From positions 1-64,000 of the forward strand of contig DATJQP010000125.1 of NCBI GenBank assembly GCA_035505655.1: 64,000 nucleotides of DNA. Direction: 5' to 3'. Numbering within the stretch: the first letter of the stretch is position 1; every line of letters begins with the position of its first letter. The position numbers and the translations under genes were made by a program. Positions 28,861-37,396 of this stretch are shown here, in pieces. This DNA is from JAGVPT01 sp035505655. GTDB lineage: Bacteria > Bacteroidota > Ignavibacteria > UBA10030 > UBA8401. Below the pieces are notes generated by a model. That model saw nothing but the letters and a program-made list of their open reading frames with translations. It ran no database searches and had not been told where the DNA came from.

Positions 28861-29289
28861 TCAGACGACGACTCCCTTTTTCAGAATGATGTTTGCATAG
28901 AGTGCCGTTTCGCCGGTGGCGACGATTGCGTACGCTTTCCTGGCCCTGTCGTAGAACGCAAATCGCTCGATGTATTCAAAATCTCCGAAAGGCTCTTTGC
29001 TCCCCCGGACTATTTTCGCGTACTCGCTCCAGATGGCAGGCGTGATCTTGTCCTGCGGATTCACCGCCATCAGGCTCACCGGCTTCTGGACATAGGTGTC
29101 GAGGGGAAAGAGTTTCAGCACCGCCTCCAGAATTTCCGGAACCCCATGCCCGTCCAGACGAACGAGTCGCTGGGCGTTCGAAGAGGCGGGAAAATTTCCA
29201 TCGGCAATGACTATTTCATCGCCGTGCCCCATCTCCATGAGGATTTTGAGAAGATCGGGGCTCAGGATGTTAGGGATAGTCTTTAGCAT
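28861..29289 (-). CDS. fucU: L-fucose mutarotase (FucU/RbsD family)
   Basis: This 142-residue cytoplasmic protein has the RbsD/FucU fold: MLKTIPNILSPDLLKILMEM, then the signature GHGDEIVIADGNFPA containing the catalytic-site His and Asp, and DGHGVPEILEAVLKLFPLD. The combination of SPDLL, GNFPA and LDGHGV is typical of FucU rather than RbsD. The enzyme interconverts alpha and beta L-fucopyranose so that dehydrogenase or isomerase can use the sugar. It sits 34 bp before the GH95 fucosidase and 17 bp after a dehydrogenase gene, a good operon context. No fucose isomerase or kinase is present in the window, so an oxidative fucose route is more likely than the phosphorylated one. Confidence 0.93.
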   Translation of the reverse strand: MLKTIPNILSPDLLKILMEMGHGDEIVIADGNFPASSNAQRLVRLDGHGVPEILEAVLKLFPLDTYVQKPVSLMAVNPQDKITPAIWSEYAKIVRGSKEPFGDFEYIERFAFYDRARKAYAIVATGETALYANIILKKGVVV

Positions 29290-29306
29290 GGTGAACTCTC
29301 TTATTC

Positions 29307-30368
29307 TTATTTGATCTCTTCATCAAAGACGACGGCAACTTTCCCGCACTCGCCGCTTGCCATGAGTGAATATGCGTTGCCCGCGTCTTTCAATTCGAAC
29401 CTATGCGTAATTAATGCTTCCGGTCTGACGTTCCATCTCACCAATCGTTCAACAAGTTCCTCCATGCGCCAGATGCTCGTCACCCATGAACCATAGATGG
29501 TCTTCTGGTCATGGATGATATCTCTCGATGGCTGGAATTCGCATGCGCCGCCTTCCCCGAGAAAGACGATGCTCCCCCATTTACGGGTCGCCTGGATACA
29601 GGTCAGCCGCGCCGTGCTGTTCGCGGAACAATCGACCGATTTTTCCACCCCATTTCCGGATGTTAGATCCCGGATCTGTTCGACGTTGGTCCCGGCGGCT
29701 TTGAGGACTTGGGTGAAGAGGCCCATCCGATTTGCGATCGCCAACCGTTCATCATTGACTTCGATGCCGAATATTGTCCTGGCGCCCAGCGCCCTGGCGA
29801 GCATCGCCGAAGCAAGTCCTACGGGCCCCAATCCGGTGATGAGGACGGCGTCGTTTCCGTTCACATCGATCTTTGTCAGCCCCTCGTAGACGGTTCCGAA
29901 CCCGCAGGCAACCTGTGCTCCGTCGGAATAGCTCAACTCTTCCGGCAGCGCGACAAGATCCTTCTCCTCCGCAAGAAGATACTCCGCCATTCCTCCGTCG
30001 CGCTGCCATCCGTAGGCGCGCCGGTACTTGCTGGTGCAGGAGATCATGTACCCACGCCGGCAGTCGTTGCAGACGCCGCATCCCGAAATGTGGTACACGA
30101 TCACGCGGTCGTCCTTTTTGAACCTCCGGCATCCGGGCCCGGTTTCCACGATCTGACCGGACGGTTCATGTCCGGCGATCATGCCAGGCTGATATCCCTC
30201 GGGTCCTTTGCCGAGATGCTCGTGGTAGATGCATCGTATATCCGAACCGCAGATTGTCGACGATTTCATCCTGATAAGAACTTCGCCATGCCCGGGCGCC
30301 GGGATCGCAAATTGCTTCAGTTCCACCGTGCTGTTTCCGGGGAGAATTGCACCGTTCATCTTATCCAT
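29307..30368 (-). CDS. Zinc-dependent sugar/alcohol dehydrogenase (MDR family), probable fucose-pathway enzyme
   Basis: This 353-residue medium-chain dehydrogenase has the catalytic zinc ligands Cys in STICGSDIRC and His-Glu in IAGHEPSG, and a structural zinc site with four cysteines in CGVCNDCRRGYMISC. The Rossmann motif is GLGPVGLA, followed by an acidic residue in IEVNDER, which favours NAD+ over NADP+. Similar enzymes oxidise polyols or sugars (sorbitol, threonine, fucose dehydrogenase-like). Adjacent fucU and GH95 suggest oxidation of L-fucose or of a downstream lactaldehyde-type product; this is inference. AGGA lies about ten bases upstream of the ATG; a second ATG three codons on is possible. 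Confidence 0.85.
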   Translation of the reverse strand: MDKMNGAILPGNSTVELKQFAIPAPGHGEVLIRMKSSTICGSDIRCIYHEHLGKGPEGYQPGMIAGHEPSGQIVETGPGCRRFKKDDRVIVYHISGCGVCNDCRRGYMISCTSKYRRAYGWQRDGGMAEYLLAEEKDLVALPEELSYSDGAQVACGFGTVYEGLTKIDVNGNDAVLITGLGPVGLASAMLARALGARTIFGIEVNDERLAIANRMGLFTQVLKAAGTNVEQIRDLTSGNGVEKSVDCSANSTARLTCIQATRKWGSIVFLGEGGACEFQPSRDIIHDQKTIYGSWVTSIWRMEELVERLVRWNVRPEALITHRFELKDAGNAYSLMASGECGKVAVVFDEEIK

Positions 30369-30443
30369 ACTTCTCTTTTCCTCTTGTTGGTCGATACGTC
30401 GCCGGTCCCGACGCCGGGAGAAGATCCCCTTGCGCCGCGACCA

Positions 30444-31544
30444 TTACGCCGGGATAATTCCGTTGAGATCCCACAAGTCCTCCCAGCTCTGGTTTTCCTT
30501 CCAGAGAAAAACCTGTCCCTTGATTAACCTGCAATTCTTGTCGATACGTGAGATGGCTCTCATATCGTCTTCGGTGAGCCGGACGTTCGCAACAGCTTCG
30601 AGATTTGCCGAATAATGATGCACCGAGAAAGGAATCGGTATTTGGCCGCGCTGAACAGCCCATCGTATCGCAACCTGGGCGGGAGTGACACCCAACCTTC
30701 GTGCGATGCCGACGATGACGTTGTCCTCGAGGTCAACGGTATCCTGGGCCGTCCTGTCGCGATCGGGGCGTCCCGGCGAGCCGAGAGGAGAATATCCGAT
30801 CGGCTGCACATTCTGTGAAGTACAGAAATCAAAGAGCTCCTGCTGCTGGAAATGCGGATGCAATTCCATTTCATTGCACACGGGTTTGATAACGGCATCC
30901 CGCAGGAGAAGCTTCAGTTTGGGGAGAGTCATATTCGACGTGCCGATATTTCTCACCAAGCCCTCTTCCACCAATTTTTCCATCTGACGCCAGGTGTTCA
31001 TGTACCGGTCATGGATGTACGGCTTCGCGTTCGGGCTGCGCATCGTCACATCGCATTTCGGAGGATGAAAATTAGGGAAGGGCCAGTGAATGAGGAACAG
31101 GTCCAGGTAATCGAGACGAAGGTCTTTCAACGACTGCCGGCACGATTCGCCGACCCGGTCGTGCATGTCGTTCCAGACCTTCGAAGTGATCCAGACCTCC
31201 CCTCGCGAGAGGAAGCCCTCTTTCCATACTCCTCCAAGAACTTCACCGATATTCTTTTCATTGCCGTAGACAGACGCACAATCGATATGCCGGTATCCTG
31301 CACGCAAAGCCTTCCCGACGGTTGCCGCGACGGCCTCATGGTCCACCGAATCCGATCCAAATGTTCCTAATCCGACCGACGGGATTTTGCTTCCGTTGTA
31401 CAGTGTGAATGTCGGAACGGATGCCGGATCGATCTGTTGTTCGCCGATTGTCTGAAAATGCATTTCGCTCGTACCCTTCAGCATTGATCCGGAAACCATG
31501 AAGAAACTGACAGCCAAAGGATGCTCTTCATGGCGGCCGATCAC
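30444..31544 (-). CDS. Aldo/keto reductase
   Basis: AKR-superfamily barrel protein. The catalytic tetrad is visible as Asp and Tyr in RHIDCASVYGNEKN, Lys in WITSKVWND and His in LFLIHWPF. NADP(H)-binding text such as GYSPLGSPG and the C-terminal IPFSVHHYSANLEAV is present. Family members interconvert aldoses and alditols or reduce aldehydes such as lactaldehyde. The start is uncertain: a GTG at 31544 overlaps the stop of the small gene upstream (GTGA), suggesting coupling, but an ATG at 31463 behind AAGGG gives the usual short lead before FTLYNGSKIPSVGLGTFG. It lies between the membrane proteins and the dehydrogenase, consistent with a role in metabolising an imported sugar. Confidence 0.87.
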   Translation of the reverse strand: MIGRHEEHPLAVSFFMVSGSMLKGTSEMHFQTIGEQQIDPASVPTFTLYNGSKIPSVGLGTFGSDSVDHEAVAATVGKALRAGYRHIDCASVYGNEKNIGEVLGGVWKEGFLSRGEVWITSKVWNDMHDRVGESCRQSLKDLRLDYLDLFLIHWPFPNFHPPKCDVTMRSPNAKPYIHDRYMNTWRQMEKLVEEGLVRNIGTSNMTLPKLKLLLRDAVIKPVCNEMELHPHFQQQELFDFCTSQNVQPIGYSPLGSPGRPDRDRTAQDTVDLEDNVIVGIARRLGVTPAQVAIRWAVQRGQIPIPFSVHHYSANLEAVANVRLTEDDMRAISRIDKNCRLIKGQVFLWKENQSWEDLWDLNGIIPA

Positions 31545-31747
31545 ATTGAGATATACTTATTTCTATTCTTCACGACATAGATGGCTCCCGTGACCAGGAT
31601 CGCCGCCCCCCACCAGATGTTCGCGTGAAGGTTCGCCAGCCGGACATCGCTTCCCGAAGAAAACACCAGATCCCAAACGCCAGCACAGAGTACCACGCCG
31701 CCGATACCGGTCAGAATCACGCCGACAAAAAACCAGATTGTCCTCAT
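31541..31747 (-). CDS. Small two-helix membrane protein of unknown function
   Basis: A 68-residue protein starting at the ATG at 31747, behind AAAGGAA. It has two predicted membrane segments (TIWFFVGVILTGIGGVVLCA and IWWGAAILVTGAIYVV) and a basic tail KNRNKYISM. The intervening loop is VWDLVFSSGSDVRLANLHAN. No family recognised. It sits 29 bp after the symporter gene and overlaps the possible start of the aldo/keto reductase, so it is very probably translated from the same message. It could be an accessory subunit of the SSS symporter, but nothing in the sequence proves it. Confidence 0.65.
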   Translation of the reverse strand: MRTIWFFVGVILTGIGGVVLCAGVWDLVFSSGSDVRLANLHANIWWGAAILVTGAIYVVKNRNKYISM

Positions 31748-31776
31748 ACCGTTCCTTTCTGTGACCAACGCATCTC

Positions 31777-33456
31777 CTACCAGAGGATAATGTTGATGGC
31801 AAGAACAATGGCCAGCGTCACGATCGCCCAGAACGCGGGCTTCTTGTAGAATTCGAGGCCTTCTTCGGAGTCATCCTTCTTCTCCGTCAGTCCATAGACA
31901 AATCCTGTGAGTTCTTCGTCGGATTTCTTCCGGGTGAAGGAACTGACGACGACTGCCGTCCCCGCGGCGATGAGCCACGCCCAGAGAGCCCGCCAGAAAT
32001 TTGCTGCCATGTAGGATTGGGAATCATCGCCGACGACGCCGGGAATCATGGAGCCGGCGTGGATGAAGTGGAGTTGCTGGCCGATGAACAACGAGACGGC
32101 GACCGATGTCCCGACGAGCATTCCCCAGAAACCTCCCTTGGGGGTGATGAACTTCCAGAACATTCCGAGAAGGATGATGGCAACCGAAGGAGCGAGGAAC
32201 ATCGAGCTGATTGCCTGCAGATAATCGATCACCGAGGGCATGCTCCGCGCGACATAAGCGCCCGCGACGCTAAGAACAATTCCCGCGACGGTCGCGAGCC
32301 TGCCGACGAACAAAAGCTTCTGGGGAGAGGCGTTCTTATTGATGACCGAATGGTAGATATCGTACGTCCAGACGGCGTTGAACGAACTCATGTTCCCGGC
32401 CATGCCGGCCATGAACATCGCGATCATCGACGTGACACCGATACCGAGGAGCCCGGGAGTGAAATATCTCTCCATCAACAAGGGAAGCACTGAGTCGAAA
32501 TTCGTCTTGCCCCCCTCGACCATCAGGGCAAAGCCTGACGACGGGTCCTTCATCAAAACCAGGGCGATGAGACCGGTTCCGACGACGACGGTTCCGAGAA
32601 GAAGCTTGAAATACGAGCCGATGATCGGCGTCATCCTGGCGGAGCGCAGATCCTTTGCGGAGAAGGCTCGCTGGATGATGAGAAAATCGGTCGTCCAGTA
32701 TCCGAAGGCGATGGCGAAGCCCAGCCCGAGCACCAATCCTCCCCAGGTGATGTACATGGGGTTGTCGCCCGGAGACCCCGAGGTCGACCAGAGGGTCTTG
32801 AATCCTTCGGAGAGGTTTGCGGCGATGTGCGCGGGTCCGCCGATATCGATGAGGCCCAGGATCGGCAGGAGCAGGATGCCGGCCCAGATAAGGAAGAACT
32901 GGAGAATCTCCGTGAACATCGCCGATAACAGGCCGCTGAGGGTAACATAGAGTGCGACAAATGCCGCAGAGAGCCAGATGCTCAGATCCCAATTCCACCC
33001 GAGGAATGTGTGAAAGATCAGCGCCTGGAGATACAGCGCAATTCCGGAGACCAGCACCATGTTGATGACGAACATCCCGGCGTTGAAGACGCGGGAGCTT
33101 TCATTGAAGCGCGCCTTCAGGTAGCCGGGGACGGACTTGATTTTGCTGTGATAGTAAAACGGCATCATGAAGACGCCAAGGAACAACATTGCCGGGACGG
33201 CGCCGATGAGATAGAAGTGCGCGGCGTAAAGGCCGTATTTCACGCTCTGCCCGGCGTAGCCGATGACTTCCATCGAACCCATGTTCGCAGACATGAAAGC
33301 GATGCCGCAGACCCACATGCTGTTTCTTCTGCCGGCAAGAAAAAAGTCATTGTCGGTCCGCGTGAACTTCTTAAGATAGAATCCAATCCACAGGATGAAG
33401 GCGAAGTAGATTGCGATCGTTGCCCAATCGAAGATGCCAAGATGGATAGACGTCAT
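31777..33456 (-). CDS. Sodium:solute symporter (SSS family), probable sugar uptake
   Basis: This 559-residue polytopic inner-membrane protein has roughly 13-14 hydrophobic segments and the SSS hallmarks: an N-terminal FYLKKFTRTDNDFFLAGR, then AFMSANMGSMEVIGYAG and YCYWTTDF-like text (GYWTTDFLIIQRAFSAKD). A C-terminal cytoplasmic stretch (SFTRKKSDEELTGF) precedes a last helix. It resembles the SGLT-like sugar branch, so sodium-coupled uptake of a monosaccharide (fucose, galactose, xylose or glucose) fits the surrounding enzymes. AAGGAA precedes the ATG. It lies 73 bp downstream of the GH9 gene. This is the only inner-membrane sugar transporter seen in the window. Confidence 0.9.
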   Translation of the reverse strand: MTSIHLGIFDWATIAIYFAFILWIGFYLKKFTRTDNDFFLAGRRNSMWVCGIAFMSANMGSMEVIGYAGQSVKYGLYAAHFYLIGAVPAMLFLGVFMMPFYYHSKIKSVPGYLKARFNESSRVFNAGMFVINMVLVSGIALYLQALIFHTFLGWNWDLSIWLSAAFVALYVTLSGLLSAMFTEILQFFLIWAGILLLPILGLIDIGGPAHIAANLSEGFKTLWSTSGSPGDNPMYITWGGLVLGLGFAIAFGYWTTDFLIIQRAFSAKDLRSARMTPIIGSYFKLLLGTVVVGTGLIALVLMKDPSSGFALMVEGGKTNFDSVLPLLMERYFTPGLLGIGVTSMIAMFMAGMAGNMSSFNAVWTYDIYHSVINKNASPQKLLFVGRLATVAGIVLSVAGAYVARSMPSVIDYLQAISSMFLAPSVAIILLGMFWKFITPKGGFWGMLVGTSVAVSLFIGQQLHFIHAGSMIPGVVGDDSQSYMAANFWRALWAWLIAAGTAVVVSSFTRKKSDEELTGFVYGLTEKKDDSEEGLEFYKKPAFWAIVTLAIVLAINIILW

Positions 33457-33529
33457 AAGATTCCTTCATCGACGGAAGAATGGAGAAGTATCGCCCCCGC
33501 ATTTTCACCGGCCAATGGTTCTCTCCTCA

Positions 33530-36076
33530 TCACCTGACCTGTTCCGTGTTCAGCATCTGGTTGACAGCGTTTGCAAGAAAGATGTAGTCCGCGCAGATGT
33601 CGATCACGCACTCGTTTTCACCCCAGAGGAACGGCCAATCATCCTTGTTCTCCAGGAAGTCGGGCTTCAGGAGAAGCACGCCCGGGACCACGCCCCCTGC
33701 GATAAATGAAAAATCGGCACGGTTGCTCCCGTACGTCCTCCGCTTCGAATGCGTGCCGACACCGGCCACGAATGAGAGGTTGGAATACGGATGGCATCCG
33801 AAGACGTAATCGAGGCCTTTGTAGACATATTCCTTTCCGATGAGGTCGGGGAAGTTCTTATGGAGGTAGTAATTCGCGATGGACCACGAGATGAGTTCTG
33901 TGTCGCCGGCCCAGCCCCGGACTCCGATCGGGACTCCGTAGGGGTTCAGCCGCCCGAGCTTCTCAAGATTGTTTTTGTACTTCAGGACGTACTTTTCAAA
34001 CCTGGACTTGAATTCGGGAGGCATAAACTCCACCGCCTTTGCGGCCGTGGAGATGTTCCAGGTAAGCGCCGATTCAAGCTGAGGCCAGATGAGCTCGTTG
34101 AATCGTTTCTCGTACTGCTCATCCTTCGTCGTGATGTAGAGCTCCAACGCCGCGACACATTCCGAGTTTTCGAAGAACCAGAACCTCGTTTGATCGTTCT
34201 CAACCGGGGGCTCTTTGCGCTGCCGATCCCACGCGCTGATTGCCGTGGCGAGTGCTTCATCGGAAAGCTGTCTGTTGTACTCCTTCAACGCACGGCTCGC
34301 GGCCGCCAGCGCCCCGATGGCAGAGTAGTTGAGCGACGGCATTTTCGGCGTGAAGACCCACCGATCGTCAAGGGTCCCGCTCGTGTTTCCCTCCGTTTCG
34401 TAGGGCCTCAGCTTCGGGTTGTAGATGAGGTTGTCGGTGATGGTCGATGCATCGCCGAGGTGATGGTACTGATAGAGGTTGGGAAAGTTGATCCCCCGTA
34501 CCGCGAATCCGACGTTCTTGAACTGAGCCACGAGCTGGAGCGTCCCATGCTCTATCTGCTGGAGAATATCGGGCGTGCCGTCGGGGTGATGGATGTCGAC
34601 GTACCGGGTTTTCTGGTCGATGAAGGTCTCGTCGCGTTGCGGATGAAAGTTTTCCCAGGTGTCCACGAAACTTATGATGACGGTGCAATGATGGGCCGTT
34701 TCGATGTCGAAGTCGCCGGCGTCGAACCATCCGCCGACATCCAACCCGGGAATGTGCTCGAGCGGCTTGTATTTCGTGTTCGTCGTCGAATCCATCCAGT
34801 ACCCGTCGAAGTGCCTGATGTTGACGGGAGCCTGCATGGCATCGTCACGGTACGGCTGACCATGCCAGATGCGGTACGCTTCCCGCACGAACATATGGTC
34901 CATTTGAACGGGGAACCAGACGTCGAGCGTCGGATGCCAGACGTCGCTGTAGACCTGCGTGCTGATCGGGAACGCGTCGGTCCGTTCGCCGCCGTATTTG
35001 ATGACGTACAATCCCGAGTCTTTCACGGACGAAAAATCGACGGTGAGGTACCGATACCGGAGGTACTCCCCCCACGGCTTTGCATCGGCGGTCAGCTTCT
35101 CGACAAGCTTGCCGTCCGCGGTGACCTGGAACAACGTTGCGGTCTTCAGGGGAGGATCGTTCTTGTCCAATTCAATGACCGCGATCTTTTTCTGGGAAGG
35201 ATGGTATCCGACCTCCGAGAATCCGATGACGGGTTTTCGTTTCCATCCTTCAATCGTGTTGGGCTCGAGGTACCACTCGACAACCGTGCCTGTTTTGTTT
35301 GCGGGAATAAGACTCCGCACGATGAACCACCCGTTCTGCGCGAGGTTGCGCCCGTCATAGAGCATCAGGTTACCGGTTGAAGAAACGATCTTCACGTACC
35401 GCTCGGGATCTTCCGGCGCGAGCACGACCATCCTGCCCGTCGCGAGAGGATCGGGGACGAGGAACTCGCCCCGTCCTCTGTCGTCAAACGTCGAATAGCC
35501 GTTGAACTGAGGGATCTTTTCTGAGACGGGGCGGACCTCCGTGTTGCTGGATGGCGAAAGGGGGAAAATACCCGGTTTGCCGTCCATCAGATATGTCTTT
35601 TCGAAATAGGCCGAGGGGAGAAATTCAAGGTTGAACCCGGCGTGGCCGAAAAGTTTCGCCGGAAGGGGCGAATCGAGGGTGACGCGGATGAGGAGGCCGC
35701 TGTCTTTCGCCGTCACCGATACCTTTGAGGTGAAATTGTAATCTTTGTACTGGAGGGTGACATCGATGGAGTTCCCCGCTTTATCCACTTTCCGGTCCGT
35801 CATGACCGGGATCTGGTCCCATTGTTCGGGCGTCGGCTGCAGCCGGACCGCGCCGCCGGTGGCCGTACGCACCCCGTGATGGATGATCTCGATACCCGAC
35901 GTTTTCTCGTCGAAGAAGAAACCGTCATACTGGCTGCTGAAGACAAAAACATTGAGCCCGGTCGTCTCAAAATATCCGAGGTCGTTCACTTTCAATTTCT
36001 GGGAAAGCGCGACATTCAGGGAAAGCAAACACATGATCCCGCAAAAGCCCCTTCTCAACAGAGTTGTCATAGACAT
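33530..36076 (-). CDS. GH9 endoglucanase/xyloglucanase-like enzyme with N-terminal Ig-like domain
   Basis: About 848 residues from the ATG at 36076, which has AGGAAG upstream and opens a signal peptide (TTLLRRGFCGIMCLLSLNVA). The longer frame runs into the neighbouring radical SAM gene and is rejected. Residues about 20-320 form a large beta region, followed by a CelD-type Ig-like domain (GFSEVGYHPSQKKIAVIELD). The GH9 (alpha/alpha)6 barrel then shows the base-site aspartates in GGWFDAGDFD, YVFGCHPYSNLSFVAGVG and the catalytic Glu in LWGENECVID (about 820-822). There is no T9SS tail. It would cut beta-1,4-glucan backbones such as xyloglucan; some GH9 of this layout are exo- or oligosaccharide-acting, which fits a periplasmic location. 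Confidence 0.85.
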   Translation of the reverse strand: MSMTTLLRRGFCGIMCLLSLNVALSQKLKVNDLGYFETTGLNVFVFSSQYDGFFFDEKTSGIEIIHHGVRTATGGAVRLQPTPEQWDQIPVMTDRKVDKAGNSIDVTLQYKDYNFTSKVSVTAKDSGLLIRVTLDSPLPAKLFGHAGFNLEFLPSAYFEKTYLMDGKPGIFPLSPSSNTEVRPVSEKIPQFNGYSTFDDRGRGEFLVPDPLATGRMVVLAPEDPERYVKIVSSTGNLMLYDGRNLAQNGWFIVRSLIPANKTGTVVEWYLEPNTIEGWKRKPVIGFSEVGYHPSQKKIAVIELDKNDPPLKTATLFQVTADGKLVEKLTADAKPWGEYLRYRYLTVDFSSVKDSGLYVIKYGGERTDAFPISTQVYSDVWHPTLDVWFPVQMDHMFVREAYRIWHGQPYRDDAMQAPVNIRHFDGYWMDSTTNTKYKPLEHIPGLDVGGWFDAGDFDIETAHHCTVIISFVDTWENFHPQRDETFIDQKTRYVDIHHPDGTPDILQQIEHGTLQLVAQFKNVGFAVRGINFPNLYQYHHLGDASTITDNLIYNPKLRPYETEGNTSGTLDDRWVFTPKMPSLNYSAIGALAAASRALKEYNRQLSDEALATAISAWDRQRKEPPVENDQTRFWFFENSECVAALELYITTKDEQYEKRFNELIWPQLESALTWNISTAAKAVEFMPPEFKSRFEKYVLKYKNNLEKLGRLNPYGVPIGVRGWAGDTELISWSIANYYLHKNFPDLIGKEYVYKGLDYVFGCHPYSNLSFVAGVGTHSKRRTYGSNRADFSFIAGGVVPGVLLLKPDFLENKDDWPFLWGENECVIDICADYIFLANAVNQMLNTEQVR

Positions 36077-36108
36077 GGTCTTCCTTCCCTGCAATATTAT
36101 TGACGGTA

Positions 36109-37173
36109 TTATTCTTTGATTTCGGACATATGCTTCGCGCCGCAGCGATGACAGGCGGACAACGGCCTCGCCCGTCTGTACTCCCGGAATCGACGGGCCC
36201 TTGAACCGTTCCATACTTCGGCGATCGTCGAACGTTTCACGCTGCCGATCGAATAGTCCGGAAGATCGACACAGAAGTTTGCCTCGCCGGAAGGCTGGAT
36301 GTCGATGAGGTTCTCGACGTTGTGACACTCCGCCGGCCCGACCGGAGTCGTTGAATCCTGAAACCAGACTCGATACTCGTCTTCAGTGAGGGGCATGTAA
36401 GGGTAATCATGGACTTCGCCGAGCGCCCCCCTGTACGCATGAAGTTCCTCCCTGAACCTCCCGAATTCCACGCCGGATTCGTCATGGCGGAATCCTTTCC
36501 ACGAATACGCTGCACATCCGAAATTCTCCTTCAACTCCTCCTCATACCGTCTCCCCGCCTCGTCGGAGAAATAGTAGCATGGGACAATGTTCATTGAGGA
36601 GATCGCAAGGCTCCGCGCAACGTCGGCCATCTGTCCCAACGATTCATAATTATCCCTGCTGATCGTGAAGCAGATGCTCTTGCTGATGGTATGACCATGC
36701 TCTTTTTCCATGGCATTGAGGAGCGCGATATTCTCCCTCGTCTTTCTGAAGCTGCCGTTCACGCCGCGCACCCTGTCGTGGATCTCTTCGGGACCGTCGA
36801 CGGAAAAGGTGATGTGCATGTTGCTCAGGCTGCTGAGATCGGCTGCAAACTCATCCAGCAGCGTCCCGTTCGTGTCGATCGAAAGGAAGATACCCTTGCC
36901 GTTGATGTATGTGAGGAGATCCATGATTCCCTTGAAGAGGAACGGTTCTCCCCCGCGGATGAGGATGTTTCCGGCCCCGTGCCCGGCGGCCTCATCGACA
37001 AGCCGTTTCCAGTCGGTGAGCGTCATGCGGGGCCGTGCTTCGACGACACGGTTGAGGACGTATCCTTCTTCGCTCCACTGGCCGCACATCCTGCAGCGGA
37101 GATTGCAGGCGTTGGTAAGGGTGAAAGAAATGAACCGCGGGAATCGCGGAGCTTCATGGTCCGGTTGCATCAT
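36109..37173 (-). CDS. Radical SAM/SPASM-domain protein
   Basis: This 354-residue protein has the radical SAM cluster motif CNLRCRMC (about residues 19-26), preceded by FISFTLTNA, and the GGEP motif in ILIRGGEPFLF. A C-terminal SPASM-like region carries further cysteines (ECHNVENL, EANFCVDLP, LSACHRCGAKH) spaced as for one or two auxiliary iron-sulfur clusters. Such enzymes modify peptides or proteins, or act in cofactor and sugar chemistry. It is the first gene of the long array, 32 bp before GH9, with no precursor peptide or sulfatase nearby. Function in this setting is unknown; it may simply be co-transcribed. Confidence 0.85.
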   Translation of the reverse strand: MMQPDHEAPRFPRFISFTLTNACNLRCRMCGQWSEEGYVLNRVVEARPRMTLTDWKRLVDEAAGHGAGNILIRGGEPFLFKGIMDLLTYINGKGIFLSIDTNGTLLDEFAADLSSLSNMHITFSVDGPEEIHDRVRGVNGSFRKTRENIALLNAMEKEHGHTISKSICFTISRDNYESLGQMADVARSLAISSMNIVPCYYFSDEAGRRYEEELKENFGCAAYSWKGFRHDESGVEFGRFREELHAYRGALGEVHDYPYMPLTEDEYRVWFQDSTTPVGPAECHNVENLIDIQPSGEANFCVDLPDYSIGSVKRSTIAEVWNGSRARRFREYRRARPLSACHRCGAKHMSEIKE

Positions 37174-37396
37174 TGAGTTCTACAATCCCTCCGCTGAATA
37201 ATCTGTTGAAAACACACCGGCGAACTTTGAGACCATACCGGATATCGAGCATAATCCGACGTCGGCCGGCATCCGGATCTCTCCCGCGGATCGATCTCCG
37301 TCGTCAGGCATTCCGTCGGCCCTCGATGCCTTGACTCCCGAGCCGGCTCTCTGCACGACCATCCCACCATCACATCATGGATGATATCACCCGATA

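Noticed and set aside
33791..35380. A long open frame on the plus strand (about 529 codons) opposite the GH9 gene
   Set aside because: It has no family motifs or signal peptide, and is explained by the codon bias of the real minus-strand gene. The same holds for other long plus-strand frames such as 17023-18381 and 2463-3428.
36077..36328. An N-terminal extension of the GH9 protein by 84 residues
   Set aside because: It overlaps the radical SAM gene and places the signal peptide internally; the ATG at 36076 has a good Shine-Dalgarno site.
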